Assembly (NCBI GenBank): GCA_913062955.1
Contig: CAJXZP010000002.1
Span: forward strand, 1 to 64,000
Length of the DNA: 64,000 bases
Direction of reading: 5' to 3'
From: an uncultured Flavobacteriales bacterium
GTDB taxonomy: Bacteria; Bacteroidota; Bacteroidia; Flavobacteriales_G; Salibacteraceae
The notes beneath the pieces are model-generated. The model saw only the letters and a list, made by a program, of their open reading frames with translations. It searched no databases and was not told the origin of the DNA. The position numbers were made by a program, and so were the translations under genes. Positions 1-9,292 of the stretch are shown here, piece by piece (position 1 is the stretch's first letter; each line of letters begins with the position of its first letter).

Positions 1-71
1 GCTCGACTGGGGCTCGAACCCAGGACCCTCTCCTTAAAAGGGAGATGCTCTACCAACTGAGCTATCGAACC
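1..71 (-). tRNA. tRNA-Lys (anticodon TTT), 3' end cut by window edge
   Basis: On the minus strand the sequence folds as a cloverleaf. It has acceptor GGTTCGA, D arm GCTC/GAGC, anticodon stem TCTCC/GGAGA with loop CTTTTAA (anticodon TTT, lysine), and a T arm CTGGG-TTCGAGC-CCCAG. The 3' acceptor strand reads TCGAGC and would need one more C to complete pairing. The last acceptor base, the discriminator and any CCA therefore lie outside the window. No other tRNA is visible next to it. Confidence 0.95.
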
Positions 72-192
72 ATGCTTTTCAAAAGCGTGTGCAAATTTAC
101 ATCGTTTTTAGAAATTGACAAGGGGTTTTACGAAGATTTTTTAAGGTTTTTTTAGTCCCTTAAAAACCAGTGAGTTTTGTAATTTTGAAGCT

Positions 193-711
193 ATGAGAAA
201 TGTTTTCCTTGTGGGGTATATGGGGGTCGGAAAAACCACTATTGGTAAGAAGTTGGCCAAGAAGTTAGTCATGGAATTTATTGATTTAGATGGGTTTATA
301 GGTTTGAATGAAGGGGTGACTGTACAACGATTGATCGAGGAAAAGGGAGAGCCCGATTTTAGGGAAATAGAACGGAAATATTTAAAGGAATTATCCAAAA
401 AGGATAATTTATTGATTTCAACAGGAGGAGGCACCCCATGTTTTTTTGATAATATGGAAACCATTAATAGGAATGGAACCTCTATTTATTTGAAAATGGA
501 TGAAAAATCGTTAGTTAATAGGTTGGTAAATCATACAGAATCAAGACCTTTAATCGCGGGTAAAAACAAAGAGGAATTGGCGGAGTTTGTAAATCAACAT
601 CTTAAGAAAAGAACTCCTTTTTATGAGCAGGCAAAATTATCGTTTAATGTATTGAGTTTAAATGCGACACGCCTAAATTTACTAGCGAGCCAAATAAATC
701 AATCTAAGTAA
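193..711 (+). CDS. aroK: Shikimate kinase
   Basis: Phosphorylates shikimate at the 3-hydroxyl with ATP in the chorismate pathway; cytoplasmic. The 172-residue length is normal for the family. A Walker A loop GYMGVGKTT lies at residues 8-16, the DLD substrate/Mg site follows near residue 32, STGGG near 77 is the shikimate-binding glycine motif, and SRPLI near 119 is the lid region. The ATG start places the P-loop at the usual distance from the N-terminus. The gene ends convergently with the phosphoribosyltransferase gene, overlapping it by 13 bases. Chorismate synthase (aroC) is in the same window but about 59 kb away, so the pathway genes are scattered. Confidence 0.96.
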   Translation: MRNVFLVGYMGVGKTTIGKKLAKKLVMEFIDLDGFIGLNEGVTVQRLIEEKGEPDFREIERKYLKELSKKDNLLISTGGGTPCFFDNMETINRNGTSIYLKMDEKSLVNRLVNHTESRPLIAGKNKEELAEFVNQHLKKRTPFYEQAKLSFNVLSLNATRLNLLASQINQSK

Positions 712-1208
712 ACGATATCTGTTTTACCAAATTCAACCGTAATATGTTCTTGTAGGGTAGTAGAAAGTGTTAATCCACAATAATCTGCTCTAATTGGAAA
801 TTTTCTATGTTTACGGTCAACCAAACAAACCGTTTGTAAACTTTTTACCTGATGATCCAGCAGGAATTTTGTTGCATATACTAGCGTTTTACCTGAATTT
901 AATACATCATCTACTAGAATTACTACTTTGTTTTTTAATTCCTTATCGTTTACCGAGCTCTCTAGCCCAGAAGCTAGTGGGTTTTTTTTATCTAATCTAA
1001 CTTCGTGAATAGCCACTTTGATTTCCGTAATTTGATTCAGTTCTTTAACGAGTCTTTCTGCGAGTATGTACCCTTGTGATTGGATTCCTATAATTACGAT
1101 TGTTTTTTCTTGAAAGTTATTTTCTAGAATTTCATGGGCAATTCGTGTAATTTTTTGTCCCACTTGTTTGTGGGTCAAAATGATGGTCCGTTCTTCTTGG
1201 TTTGGCAT
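699..1208 (-). CDS. Phosphoribosyltransferase family protein (PyrR-like)
   Basis: A 169-residue type I phosphoribosyltransferase. The PRPP-binding signature VILVDDVLNSGKTL lies at residues 96-109, and the fold elements around GIQSQGYILA and DYCGLTL match the PyrR/hypoxanthine-guanine branch. Its substrate base cannot be read from sequence. A second, clearly PyrR-type protein (178 residues) sits upstream of pyrB at 46 kb, so this copy is the less certain paralogue and may be an orphan salvage enzyme or regulator. It starts with ATG and is convergent with aroK. The methyltransferase gene lies 34 bases upstream on the same strand, so the two may be co-transcribed. Confidence 0.85.
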   Translation of the reverse strand: MPNQEERTIILTHKQVGQKITRIAHEILENNFQEKTIVIIGIQSQGYILAERLVKELNQITEIKVAIHEVRLDKKNPLASGLESSVNDKELKNKVVILVDDVLNSGKTLVYATKFLLDHQVKSLQTVCLVDRKHRKFPIRADYCGLTLSTTLQEHITVEFGKTDIVYLD

Positions 1209-1242
1209 GCTTCAAAAATATTGAATTGAAATTTAAGTGCCT

Positions 1243-1848
1243 CTACATTTTCTTTAAAATGATAAACAATTCTATTCCTTGTCTTGGAGTTATAGAGTTG
1301 TATGCCCTTTCCATTACCATAATGTGAAACAGGGGAGCAAATAACTCTTGATATTCTCTTAAAGATCCTCCAAATGGTGGGTGGTTTTCATTTAACGGTG
1401 TATCAAATAGCAATCCTACTAGTTTGCCTTTCGGTTTTAGTAGAGCGTGCATTTGTTTGACATATTCTGAACGCATGGATGGAGGGAGTGCGCAAAAAAA
1501 AGTTTGTTCTATTATAAGGTCGTAGTTGCTGTTGTGTTTAAAAAAATCCTCTTCGAAAATCAATTCACTTGGGAAACTTGGGACTCTAGTTTTAAAGTTT
1601 TGAACAGCATTTCCAGAGATATCTATTAAATGACTATTTGAAAAATGGTTCTCATGTAGATATTCTCCCTCGTAAGAATTACCACATCCAGGAATTAAAA
1701 TGTCCTGACTTTTTAGTTTCAATTGATCGATATACTCCTTTATGGGTGTTGAAATGTATCCAATGTCCCATCCGGTAGATTGATTTTGGTATTTATGATC
1801 CCAAAAAATCTTTGGATTATTTTTTAATTTTTGATCTATATCCCTCAT
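1243..1848 (-). CDS. TPMT-family SAM-dependent methyltransferase
   Basis: A class I methyltransferase of the thiopurine S-methyltransferase type (201 residues from the preferred start). The SAM-binding loop ILIPGCGNSYEGEYL is near residues 50-64. A conserved acidic residue follows in LIDISG, and the EQTFFCALPPSMR stretch is characteristic of TPMT-like bacterial proteins. The ORF-track start lies 17 codons upstream, but the ATG before RDIDQKL fits the family N-terminus better. The natural substrate is unknown; bacterial members act on chalcogen or thiol compounds. The phosphoribosyltransferase gene follows 34 bases downstream on the same strand. Confidence 0.85.
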   Translation of the reverse strand: MRDIDQKLKNNPKIFWDHKYQNQSTGWDIGYISTPIKEYIDQLKLKSQDILIPGCGNSYEGEYLHENHFSNSHLIDISGNAVQNFKTRVPSFPSELIFEEDFFKHNSNYDLIIEQTFFCALPPSMRSEYVKQMHALLKPKGKLVGLLFDTPLNENHPPFGGSLREYQELFAPLFHIMVMERAYNSITPRQGIELFIILKKM

Positions 1849-1899
1849 AATGAAACCAAGGTAAATTATTGTTCTTATTGGTGTGGTAATTGGGTGCAA

Positions 1900-2265
1900 G
1901 TTTCCGGTTTTTTTATTGAATATTCCTTGGTTTTTCCTTGATATTTATACGTGTTTTTTGTAAAAATATAGTTGGGGTATATGAACTGTTAAAACTTAGT
2001 TATTTACGAGCTAAAAATCAAGCTTTTTGAAAAATAGTTAATAAGTATTTTGTATGCATTGAAAGTTGGGTAGTCTATAACTAGTTGTTTGGTAGTTGAT
2101 TGTGTTGTTCTGTTTATGTATGTATATCAAGGGGTATAGTTAATTGGGAAGGAGTTAAGCGGGTTTCTAATACATGAAAATAATGAAAAAAGAAACAAAA
2201 ACTAATTAACAATTTGCGGAATATACTTCTATTCTCAATCGTTGAAAACTATCTTAAATTGTGAA
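1900..2265. other. Gene-free stretch upstream of the nrdJ leader
   Basis: About 370 bases, strongly AT-rich, with no open reading frame of convincing length on either strand. The right-hand end probably carries the nrdJ promoter. No tRNA, repeat array or mobile-element end is visible. The left end should hold the promoter of the divergent TPMT-type gene, but no clean TAnnTTTG box was found there. Confidence 0.6.
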
Positions 2266-2275
2266 TACATTTAGC

Positions 2276-2337
2276 TTGGAAAAAGCAGGGTCCTAAACCT
2301 ACTTTTCCAAACTCAAACCGGGGGCTGAAAATGCCCG
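2276..2337 (+). promoter_or_regulatory. Structured 5' leader of nrdJ (two hairpins)
   Basis: Two hairpins lie in the 107 bases before nrdJ. The first pairs TTGGAAAA (2276) with TTTTCCAA (2303-2310) and continues through a G-C pair and AGG/CCT around an 8-base loop, about 12 pairs with one bulge and one mismatch. The second pairs CGGG or GGGC with CCCG/GCCC around 2319-2337, closing an A-rich loop. A -7-like TACATTTA at 2266-2273, with TTG 21 bases upstream, would start transcription just before the first hairpin. I see no GCCACTG box, so it is not an ordinary cobalamin riboswitch. It may be a regulatory leader for this B12-dependent enzyme; function is inferred from position only. Confidence 0.45.
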
Positions 2338-2382
2338 AAAACATACGAGAAAAGTTTCATTTTAAAATTACCAAGCACTGTT

Positions 2383-4971
2383 ATGGAGTTAGACATCGAC
2401 CAAGCCAATACAAAAAGTTCTCTCGAGAACAAAATGAACACCCCAAAGGTGTATTCCTATGAAGAAGTTTTAGAAGCAAGTACCCAATATTTTAATGGGG
2501 ATACATTAGCTGCTTCTGTATGGGTGAATAAATATGCCCTAAAAGATTCGGACGGAAACATTTTTGAACGTACGCCAGATGATATGCATCTACGTATGGC
2601 AACTGAAATTGCCCGTGTAGAAGCTAAGTATCCAAATCCCTATTCTCAAGAAGAAATTTTAGATGTTATCCGAGGATTTAAATATATCGTACCTCAAGGT
2701 GGATCTATGTCTGGTATTGGTAACAACCATCAAGTGGCTTCTTTATCTAACTGTTTTGTAATTGGACATGGTGATAAAGGTGATTCTTACGGAGGGATCA
2801 TGAAAGTGGACCAGGAACAGGTTCAGTTAATGAAACGTAGAGGGGGAGTTGGTCATGACCTTTCTCATATTCGTCCAAAAGGAAGCCCGGTAAAAAACAG
2901 TGCACTAACATCTACCGGTGTTGTACCTTTTATGGAACGTTACTCTAATTCAACACGTGAAGTTGCTCAAGATGGTCGTAGAGGAGCTTTAATGTTGAGT
3001 ATTAGTGTAAAACATCCAGATTCTGAAGATTTTATTGATGCAAAACTGGATGGAACTAAAGTGACCGGTGCAAATGTTTCGGTGAAGTTGGATGATGAGT
3101 TTATGAATGCTGTAAAATCTAATTCAGATTATATACAGAAATTTCCAATTGATTCGGATACTCCTAAATATACCAAGACTATTAATGCAAAGGCATTATG
3201 GGATAAGATCGTACACAATGCTTGGAAATCTGCGGAGCCAGGGATTTTATTTTGGGATACCGTAATTAACGAGTCTATTCCCGATACCTATGCCGATTTA
3301 GGATTTACCACCGTATCTACAAACCCGTGTGGTGAGATTCCTTTATGTCCGTATGATAGTTGTCGTTTATTAGCGGTGAACTTGTTTTCTTATGTCAACA
3401 ATGCGTTTACAACAGAAGCTTCTTTCGATTTCCCATTGTTTAAAAAACATGCAGGAATGGCACAAAGAATCATGGATGATATTGTGGATTTAGAATTAGA
3501 ACAGATTGATAAAATTTTAAATAAAATTGAATTAGACCCAGAGGACGATATTATTAAAAGTGTAGAGAAAAATCTGTGGGTAAATATCAAGAAAAAAGCT
3601 ATTGAAGGTCGAAGAACTGGAGTGGGTATTACGGCCGAAGGGGATATGTTAGCTGCTTTAGGTATCCGTTATGGATCTGAAGATTCTATCTTCTTTTCTG
3701 AAAAAATTCATCGTCACTTAGCAGTAGAAGCGTATCGTTCTTCTGTCAATATGGCTAAGGATCGTGGTTCTTTCCCAATTTATGAAGCCAAAAGAGAAAA
3801 GGGAAACCCTTTTATCGAGCGTTTACGTAAGCAAGATCCTTCGCTAGTTCAGGATATGGAAAAATATGGTCGTAGAAATATTGCATTATTAACTATTGCT
3901 CCTACAGGAACAACGAGTATGATGACCCAAACTACTTCTGGTATTGAGCCTGTGTTCATGGTAGCTTACAAAAGAAGAAAAAAAATCAATCCAAACGATT
4001 CAAATACACGAGTTGATTTTGTAGATGAGATTGGTGATTCATGGGAAGAGTACCAAGTATTCCACCATAACTTCAAAGTGTGGTTAGAAATTAATGGTTT
4101 TGATGTAGCGAAAGTACAGGCTATGACCGATGATGAATTAAAAACGATCATTGAAAAATCACCTTATAATGGAGCAACCGCAAACGATGTGGATTGGGTG
4201 AATAAAGTCAATTTACAAGGAACTATTCAAAAATGGGTAGATCACTCTATTAGTGTTACCGTAAATGTTCCGAATGATTGTACGGAAGACTTAGTGAGTC
4301 AAATTTACCGAACAGGATGGGAGTCAGGTTGTAAGGGGATTACGGTTTATAGAGATGGTTCTCGTTCGGGTGTTTTGGTTGCTAACGATTCGAAAGAAGA
4401 GGAAACAACAAATACCTTTATGGAAACGCAAGCTCCAAAACGTCCAGAAATGTTGGAAGCGGAAATTGTTCGTTTCATGAATGATGAAGAGAAATGGATT
4501 GCGGTTATTGGTATTATGGATGGTCGTCCATACGAAGTATTTACCGGTAGAGCAGAGGATGCATTCTTTTTGCCATCTTATGTAAATAAAGGATTAGTCC
4601 TTAAATCTAAAGATACAGAAGATTCCACACGTTACGATTTCAGATACGAAGATCGTGATGGTTACGGAACTACAATTGAAGGCCTTTCACGTTCTTTTGA
4701 TAAAGAATTCTGGAATTACGCCAAACTAATTTCGGGTGTGTTAAGACATGGAATGCCATTGCCATTTGTGGTGCATATGGTATCTAACTTACACCTAAAG
4801 GATGATGCATTAAATACTTGGAAAAATGGAGTGGTAAGATCTCTAAAGAAATTCATCCAAGATGGCGAAAAACCAGTAGAAAACACCTGTCCTAGTTGTG
4901 GGGAGAATAGCCTGATTTATCAAGAAGGATGTTTGACCTGTAAATCTTGTGGCCATTCAAAATGTGGTTAA
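2383..4971 (+). CDS. nrdJ: Adenosylcobalamin-dependent (class II) ribonucleoside-diphosphate/triphosphate reductase
   Basis: Reduces ribonucleotides to deoxyribonucleotides using adenosylcobalamin to generate the thiyl radical; works with or without oxygen. At 862 residues it is the long class II form. The redox cysteine of SLSNCFV is at 124. The active-site loop NPCGE at 314-318 supplies the radical cysteine and the Asn/Glu pair. The second redox cysteine is in DSCRL at 327. LLTIAPTGTTS is the phosphate-binding loop. The C-terminus carries a CPSC...CKSCG cysteine cluster that resembles a zinc ribbon and ends SKCG, expected to re-reduce the active site. No class I nrdAB is visible here. A hairpin terminator follows. 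Confidence 0.95.
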   Translation: MELDIDQANTKSSLENKMNTPKVYSYEEVLEASTQYFNGDTLAASVWVNKYALKDSDGNIFERTPDDMHLRMATEIARVEAKYPNPYSQEEILDVIRGFKYIVPQGGSMSGIGNNHQVASLSNCFVIGHGDKGDSYGGIMKVDQEQVQLMKRRGGVGHDLSHIRPKGSPVKNSALTSTGVVPFMERYSNSTREVAQDGRRGALMLSISVKHPDSEDFIDAKLDGTKVTGANVSVKLDDEFMNAVKSNSDYIQKFPIDSDTPKYTKTINAKALWDKIVHNAWKSAEPGILFWDTVINESIPDTYADLGFTTVSTNPCGEIPLCPYDSCRLLAVNLFSYVNNAFTTEASFDFPLFKKHAGMAQRIMDDIVDLELEQIDKILNKIELDPEDDIIKSVEKNLWVNIKKKAIEGRRTGVGITAEGDMLAALGIRYGSEDSIFFSEKIHRHLAVEAYRSSVNMAKDRGSFPIYEAKREKGNPFIERLRKQDPSLVQDMEKYGRRNIALLTIAPTGTTSMMTQTTSGIEPVFMVAYKRRKKINPNDSNTRVDFVDEIGDSWEEYQVFHHNFKVWLEINGFDVAKVQAMTDDELKTIIEKSPYNGATANDVDWVNKVNLQGTIQKWVDHSISVTVNVPNDCTEDLVSQIYRTGWESGCKGITVYRDGSRSGVLVANDSKEEETTNTFMETQAPKRPEMLEAEIVRFMNDEEKWIAVIGIMDGRPYEVFTGRAEDAFFLPSYVNKGLVLKSKDTEDSTRYDFRYEDRDGYGTTIEGLSRSFDKEFWNYAKLISGVLRHGMPLPFVVHMVSNLHLKDDALNTWKNGVVRSLKKFIQDGEKPVENTCPSCGENSLIYQEGCLTCKSCGHSKCG

Positions 4972-4988
4972 TCGTTAAATAAATTATT

Positions 4989-5024
4989 AAAAGGGCAGTC
5001 TCAAATAAAGGCTGCCTTTTTTTT
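4989..5024 (+). terminator. Rho-independent terminator of nrdJ
   Basis: An AAAAGGGCAG arm pairs with CTGCCTTTT (one bulged G), followed by a run of eight T. It begins 17 bases after the nrdJ stop codon. Confidence 0.8.
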
Positions 5025-5089
5025 GTCGATTTGTTTCACTCCTTGAATCCCCCTAAAAATTGTACCCCACCTTAAGTGCTTACACCATT

Positions 5090-7105
5090 ATGAATAAATT
5101 AATCCTTATTTCTCTTCTTTTATGTGGTCAATTCCTCTTGGCTCAGAATTATAAGTTCGGAAAAGTTTCTTTGCGAGAATTAAAACAAACAGAACATCCT
5201 ATAGAAGCGGATGCCCCTGCAGCCATTTTATATAAAAGTATCATTAGTAAGATTGTTTTTAACGGAACTTTTCGATTAGAAAGCAGATATCAATATCGAA
5301 TAAAAGTTTACAAGGAAGATGGGATTAAGCACGGCTCATTAGTTCAAAGACTTCGACAGAATGATGGGTACACAGAAACACTATCTAAACTTAGAGTAAA
5401 TGTATTTGAATATTCAAATGGAAAGGTGACCCTTGCAAAATACAAAAAAGAGATTTTGTTGGAGGAAGAGATTAGTAAATACAATACAAAGTTGACTTTA
5501 GTAGCTCCTACGATGAAACCAGGGGCAGTTATTGAAATTGAATTTCTGATTATTTCTCCGTTGCTTCATGTAATTGATCCATTCCTTTTTCAATATGGTA
5601 TACCGGTTGATCGAGTAGATTTTCATTTTGAAACTCCAGAGTTTTATTCGTACAATACCTTTTTTAAAGGTTCGGAAAAAATTGAAATTACACGTAGTTT
5701 GAAAATCGAAAAAGTTCTACTGGGGCATTTTGAACGCACGATAGCCGATATAAGAACCGTTGGAACAACAAACTATCAACCTCGAGAAATGGATGTGAAA
5801 ATGGATGTTTGGGATTTCTCATTGACAGATGTACCTTCCTTGAAAGACCCTGGTTTTGTTAAGAATATTTGGAATTATAGAAGTAGCTTGATTTTGGAAT
5901 TGGCTTATGTTGATTATTTTGATTCTCCACGAGAATATGTCAGTGCCAATTGGACCACAATTTCAAAGGAAGTTTTTGAGGATCGTTTTTTTTATGAAGA
6001 AATGGAAAGGTCCAAGGCTTTTAAAACAACAATCCCTCTAATAATTGGTACAGAAAAAGATCCCTTACGTAAAGGTTTGGCTTTGTATCAATATGTTTCT
6101 CAAAATATTAAATGGAATAATATATATGGCAGGAATACAGAAAGAGGAATAGATAACTCCTTTGATCAAAAGATTGGAAATGTTGGTGATATCAATTTGA
6201 TGCTTACCGCCATGTTAAAAAGTGCAGGTTTAAATGCTAACCCAATAATTTTAGGGTCCGTAAATAAGGGGATGCCTATATATCCATCACTTCAATCGTT
6301 TAATAGTGTGTTGGCAAGTTTTCAATACGAAGGGAAAACAATAGTTTTGGATGGAACAAATCCTAACCTTGGACTAAACTTGGTGTCAAAGCAGTTTTTA
6401 AATGGTCATGGAAGGTTGATATATTCCGATGGGACTTCTGTCTCTCTAAAAATAAATCCAACTGAAAAATCAATGAATTTATCCAGTATTGAGTATGAGG
6501 TGTTAGAAAATGGATTAATTAAAGGGACTGAATCTAATGTGTTAGATCAATATCTAGCGGTTGAATTTAATGAAGAGTATCCCGGTTTGGAAGTATCAAA
6601 TGTTTTGGTTGGAAAGGATCGTAAATACGAAGGGGCTAGATTCTTTAATGGTGAAATTAAAAGTTTTTTTTGGCCCAAAAAAAAGATTCTAATTAAAAGC
6701 TCTTTTGAAATAGATGAAGCCAGTGAAATTTATTCGGATAGAATTAGTTTTTCACCATTTATTTTTAGAAGTCTAAATGAATTACCTTTTGTTGACTCGG
6801 TACGAAAAGTACCCGTAGAATTTTATTATCCTGTCTTAAAAAAATCTATTTTTAGAATACATTTTCCGGAAGGTTATCGATTGGAAAAAATACCTGAATC
6901 AAAGATTCTTACCTTACCAAATGGCATGGGTAAATATAAGTGTATTTTCTCGGAAGTAATTGGTGGATTACAAATTTTGGTTTCGGAGTCCTTGAATTCG
7001 GATATTATTTATCCGAAGGATTTTAAGGCATTATTTGAGTTCTATCAAAACATTTTTCATATTGAAAATCAGAAAATTGTCATCTTAAAGAAAGGAATTG
7101 AATAA
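5090..7105 (+). CDS. DUF3857/transglutaminase-like domain protein, secreted
   Basis: A 671-residue exported protein. The preferred ATG begins a signal peptide (NKLILISLLLCGQFLLAQ, cleavage after LAQ); the ORF-track start ten codons upstream adds a polar stub. The N-terminal half resembles DUF3857 (beta-rich). The middle segment with GLALYQYVSQNIKWN and GNVGDINLMLTAMLKSAGLNA matches the transglutaminase-like fold, but the usual active-site Cys is replaced here by the DINL stretch. A beta-rich DUF3858-like tail follows. Such proteins are common in Bacteroidota, often in pairs; their role is unknown. It is followed by the CotH-like gene, 65 bases away. Confidence 0.75.
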   Translation: MNKLILISLLLCGQFLLAQNYKFGKVSLRELKQTEHPIEADAPAAILYKSIISKIVFNGTFRLESRYQYRIKVYKEDGIKHGSLVQRLRQNDGYTETLSKLRVNVFEYSNGKVTLAKYKKEILLEEEISKYNTKLTLVAPTMKPGAVIEIEFLIISPLLHVIDPFLFQYGIPVDRVDFHFETPEFYSYNTFFKGSEKIEITRSLKIEKVLLGHFERTIADIRTVGTTNYQPREMDVKMDVWDFSLTDVPSLKDPGFVKNIWNYRSSLILELAYVDYFDSPREYVSANWTTISKEVFEDRFFYEEMERSKAFKTTIPLIIGTEKDPLRKGLALYQYVSQNIKWNNIYGRNTERGIDNSFDQKIGNVGDINLMLTAMLKSAGLNANPIILGSVNKGMPIYPSLQSFNSVLASFQYEGKTIVLDGTNPNLGLNLVSKQFLNGHGRLIYSDGTSVSLKINPTEKSMNLSSIEYEVLENGLIKGTESNVLDQYLAVEFNEEYPGLEVSNVLVGKDRKYEGARFFNGEIKSFFWPKKKILIKSSFEIDEASEIYSDRISFSPFIFRSLNELPFVDSVRKVPVEFYYPVLKKSIFRIHFPEGYRLEKIPESKILTLPNGMGKYKCIFSEVIGGLQILVSESLNSDIIYPKDFKALFEFYQNIFHIENQKIVILKKGIE

Positions 7106-7170
7106 ATGTTTTAAGCTGGATTAAACCAATTAATTTTTGGGAGTCTTATTGTCATTCAAAGATTATTTTA

Positions 7171-8742
7171 ATGAATAACACTTTACATATGACTAAAAGG
7201 ATCGTGCTTTTTTTAGGGGTAATTACATCCTCATTTTCGGCTATATGTCAGATTGATGGTGATAAAATTTTCCAAAATGATCAGATTATTACTATTGAAT
7301 TGACCTTTCATCAAGCCAGTTTTTTCGACAGTTTGGAAACTAATTACCTGACCCAAGAATATATGAAAGCGGATCTGGTCTTAACCGATTCCACAGGCAC
7401 GTATTCGTATCCCGAGGTGGGAGTTCGTTTGAAGGGTAACTCTACTTATAATCACCCAAATAACAAAAAGGCTTTTAAGATTGATTTTAATAAATATGTG
7501 AGTGGTCAAAAGCACGATGGCCTAAAGAAGTTGAATTTTAGTAACGGTTTTAAAGACCCCTCCATGATGCGTGAAAAGGTGTTTTTTGAGGTGAGTAAAG
7601 CTGTAGGTGTACAGGTGCCTAGAGCTAATTTTGCCAATGTTTATTTTAATGGAAATTTATGGGGTTTTTATACAGTTGTGGAACAAATTGACGATCAGTT
7701 TTTGGATTGGAGCATTTTGGATGATGCGGGTAACTTATTCAAGGCAGGGGACAATTTTGGAACGAGTAATACCCCCGCCAATTTAATTTATTACGGATCC
7801 ACCATTGCAGATTATACCGATAGATACGAGTTGAAAACGAATGAAACGGCTAACGATTGGAGCGATATTATTTCATTTATGGATTTTGTAAATAATTCAA
7901 GCTCTACTGATTTTGAAAATGACTTAACCCAGAAAATAGAACTTACCGAATATTTAAGATCGGTGGCTTTGGATAATATGTTTAGTAATCTGGATAGTTA
8001 TACTGGCTCGGCTAGAAACTACTATGTATACCATCATTCCGTTACGGATAAATGGGAATGGATAAAGTGGGATGGAAATGAGAGTTTCGGTAGTTATTCT
8101 GGAGGCGGTGGTCCTGGAGGTGTTAATGTATTGAACTTAGATCCAGATTATCATGATTCGGAAAGGCCTCTATTAGAAAATGTATTTGCTTCTCCTAGTT
8201 TATATAACCTGTACCTGATTGAGTATTGCCATATTTTAGAGAATTACTTTAATTCTACGTATATGGATGCTTTGATTGATTCGTATACCTCTTTAATTCA
8301 TACTGCGGTTTATGCAGATTATAATAAAATGTATACCGATGCTGACTTTGATACCAATGTGAATGCAGATGTTTCTACCAGTGGTGGTCCTGGTGGAGGT
8401 ACCATTTACGGCCTGAAATCTTTTGTAAGTAGTCGAGCTAGTTATTTAGACGGTGTTGTGGATTGTAGTGTATATACTTCTGTAGAAAAAATAAAGGAAT
8501 TTGGTTCCATCCGTGTGTTCCCTAACCCAGCAACAAACCAAATAAAGTTGAATTGGGAGGTAATCCATAATGTGGAAATAACCATTCTTAATTCACTAGG
8601 GGTAACTTTATATGTAAAATCGATTGATTCAAATAATTCCACCATGATTGATGTAAGTAGTTGGGCTAATGGAATGTACTATGTGCGATTAACGAGTGAA
8701 GACGGGACTTCAAATACTCGAATATTTAGTGTGATCAAATAA
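7171..8742 (+). CDS. CotH kinase family protein with T9SS type A sorting domain
   Basis: A 523-residue secreted protein with a signal peptide in the first 30 residues (an alternative start is Met7). The CotH-like region runs from about 30 to 420. It includes VGVRLKGNSTYNHPNNKKAF, LNFSNGFKDPSMMREKVFFEV and WDGNESFG, which resemble the spore-coat kinase CotH. Gly-rich loops (GGGGPGG, SGGPGGG) mark surface segments. The C-terminus VFPNPATNQIKLNW...GMYYVRL...TRIFSVIK is a type A T9SS signal, so the protein should be exported through the T9SS and anchored or released outside. Activity on a secreted substrate is inferred; the family phosphorylates protein in Bacillus. Confidence 0.88.
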   Translation: MNNTLHMTKRIVLFLGVITSSFSAICQIDGDKIFQNDQIITIELTFHQASFFDSLETNYLTQEYMKADLVLTDSTGTYSYPEVGVRLKGNSTYNHPNNKKAFKIDFNKYVSGQKHDGLKKLNFSNGFKDPSMMREKVFFEVSKAVGVQVPRANFANVYFNGNLWGFYTVVEQIDDQFLDWSILDDAGNLFKAGDNFGTSNTPANLIYYGSTIADYTDRYELKTNETANDWSDIISFMDFVNNSSSTDFENDLTQKIELTEYLRSVALDNMFSNLDSYTGSARNYYVYHHSVTDKWEWIKWDGNESFGSYSGGGGPGGVNVLNLDPDYHDSERPLLENVFASPSLYNLYLIEYCHILENYFNSTYMDALIDSYTSLIHTAVYADYNKMYTDADFDTNVNADVSTSGGPGGGTIYGLKSFVSSRASYLDGVVDCSVYTSVEKIKEFGSIRVFPNPATNQIKLNWEVIHNVEITILNSLGVTLYVKSIDSNNSTMIDVSSWANGMYYVRLTSEDGTSNTRIFSVIK

Positions 8743-8743
8743 A

Positions 8744-9280
8744 TTAGAAAGGACTATCATATTCATCCAAAGTAGGCCATTCAAGATCTCTTGGGTTGAG
8801 GATAGGATGGGCAGCATCCCAAACCTTCCCAAAACTATCATACTTTATTCCTTGATCATGAGTAGGTTCGTGCATCGTTGAAGTTAAATAGGTCATCATT
8901 GTTTCATCTTCCAAACTTTCAAAGCCATGAGCCAACCCTTTTGAAATAAAAAGAGCCCGATTATTGCTTCCTGTTAATTCAATACTAGCATATTTTCCGT
9001 AGGTCGGAGAATCACTACGGATGTCTAAAATAACGTCTATCAGACTTCCATGGGTACAATACACTAATTTATCATGGTCAAATGGAGGGGTTTGAAAATG
9101 CATTCCTCGGATAACACCCGCATTATTTTTGGAATAGAAACTTTCTTCAAAATGGGTGTTTAGGCCATGTTCTTCAAAACTTGCTTTATGAAAGGTTTTT
9201 ACAAATCCACCCCGATTATCTTCTGCATGGAATAGATCCAAAATGAACAATCCTTCAATAGTTGTTTTTCTAACTTTCAT
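8744..9280 (-). CDS. dTDP-4-dehydrorhamnose 3,5-epimerase-like sugar epimerase
   Basis: A 178-residue cupin epimerase of the RmlC family. The catalytic His is in RGMHFQ near residue 62, a substrate-contacting Lys in HDKLVY, and KGLAHGF with the following MMTYLTS supplies the aromatic/tyrosine region. It is the last gene of an operon with the CDP-glucose genes, starting 12 bases after the dehydratase stop. The likely substrate is therefore CDP-4-keto-6-deoxyglucose rather than the dTDP sugar; this is inference from context. It ends one base from the convergent CotH-like gene. Confidence 0.85.
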   Translation of the reverse strand: MKVRKTTIEGLFILDLFHAEDNRGGFVKTFHKASFEEHGLNTHFEESFYSKNNAGVIRGMHFQTPPFDHDKLVYCTHGSLIDVILDIRSDSPTYGKYASIELTGSNNRALFISKGLAHGFESLEDETMMTYLTSTMHEPTHDQGIKYDSFGKVWDAAHPILNPRDLEWPTLDEYDSPF

Positions 9281-9292
9281 ATAATGGGATGG

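Noticed and set aside
2276-2382. Cobalamin riboswitch of the standard class
   Set aside because: No GCCACTG box or the conserved GG...CCCGC stem arrangement; only two simple hairpins are visible.
5060-5089. ORF-track start of the DUF3857 gene
   Set aside because: Ten extra codons before a clean signal peptide; the ATG at 5090 is better placed.
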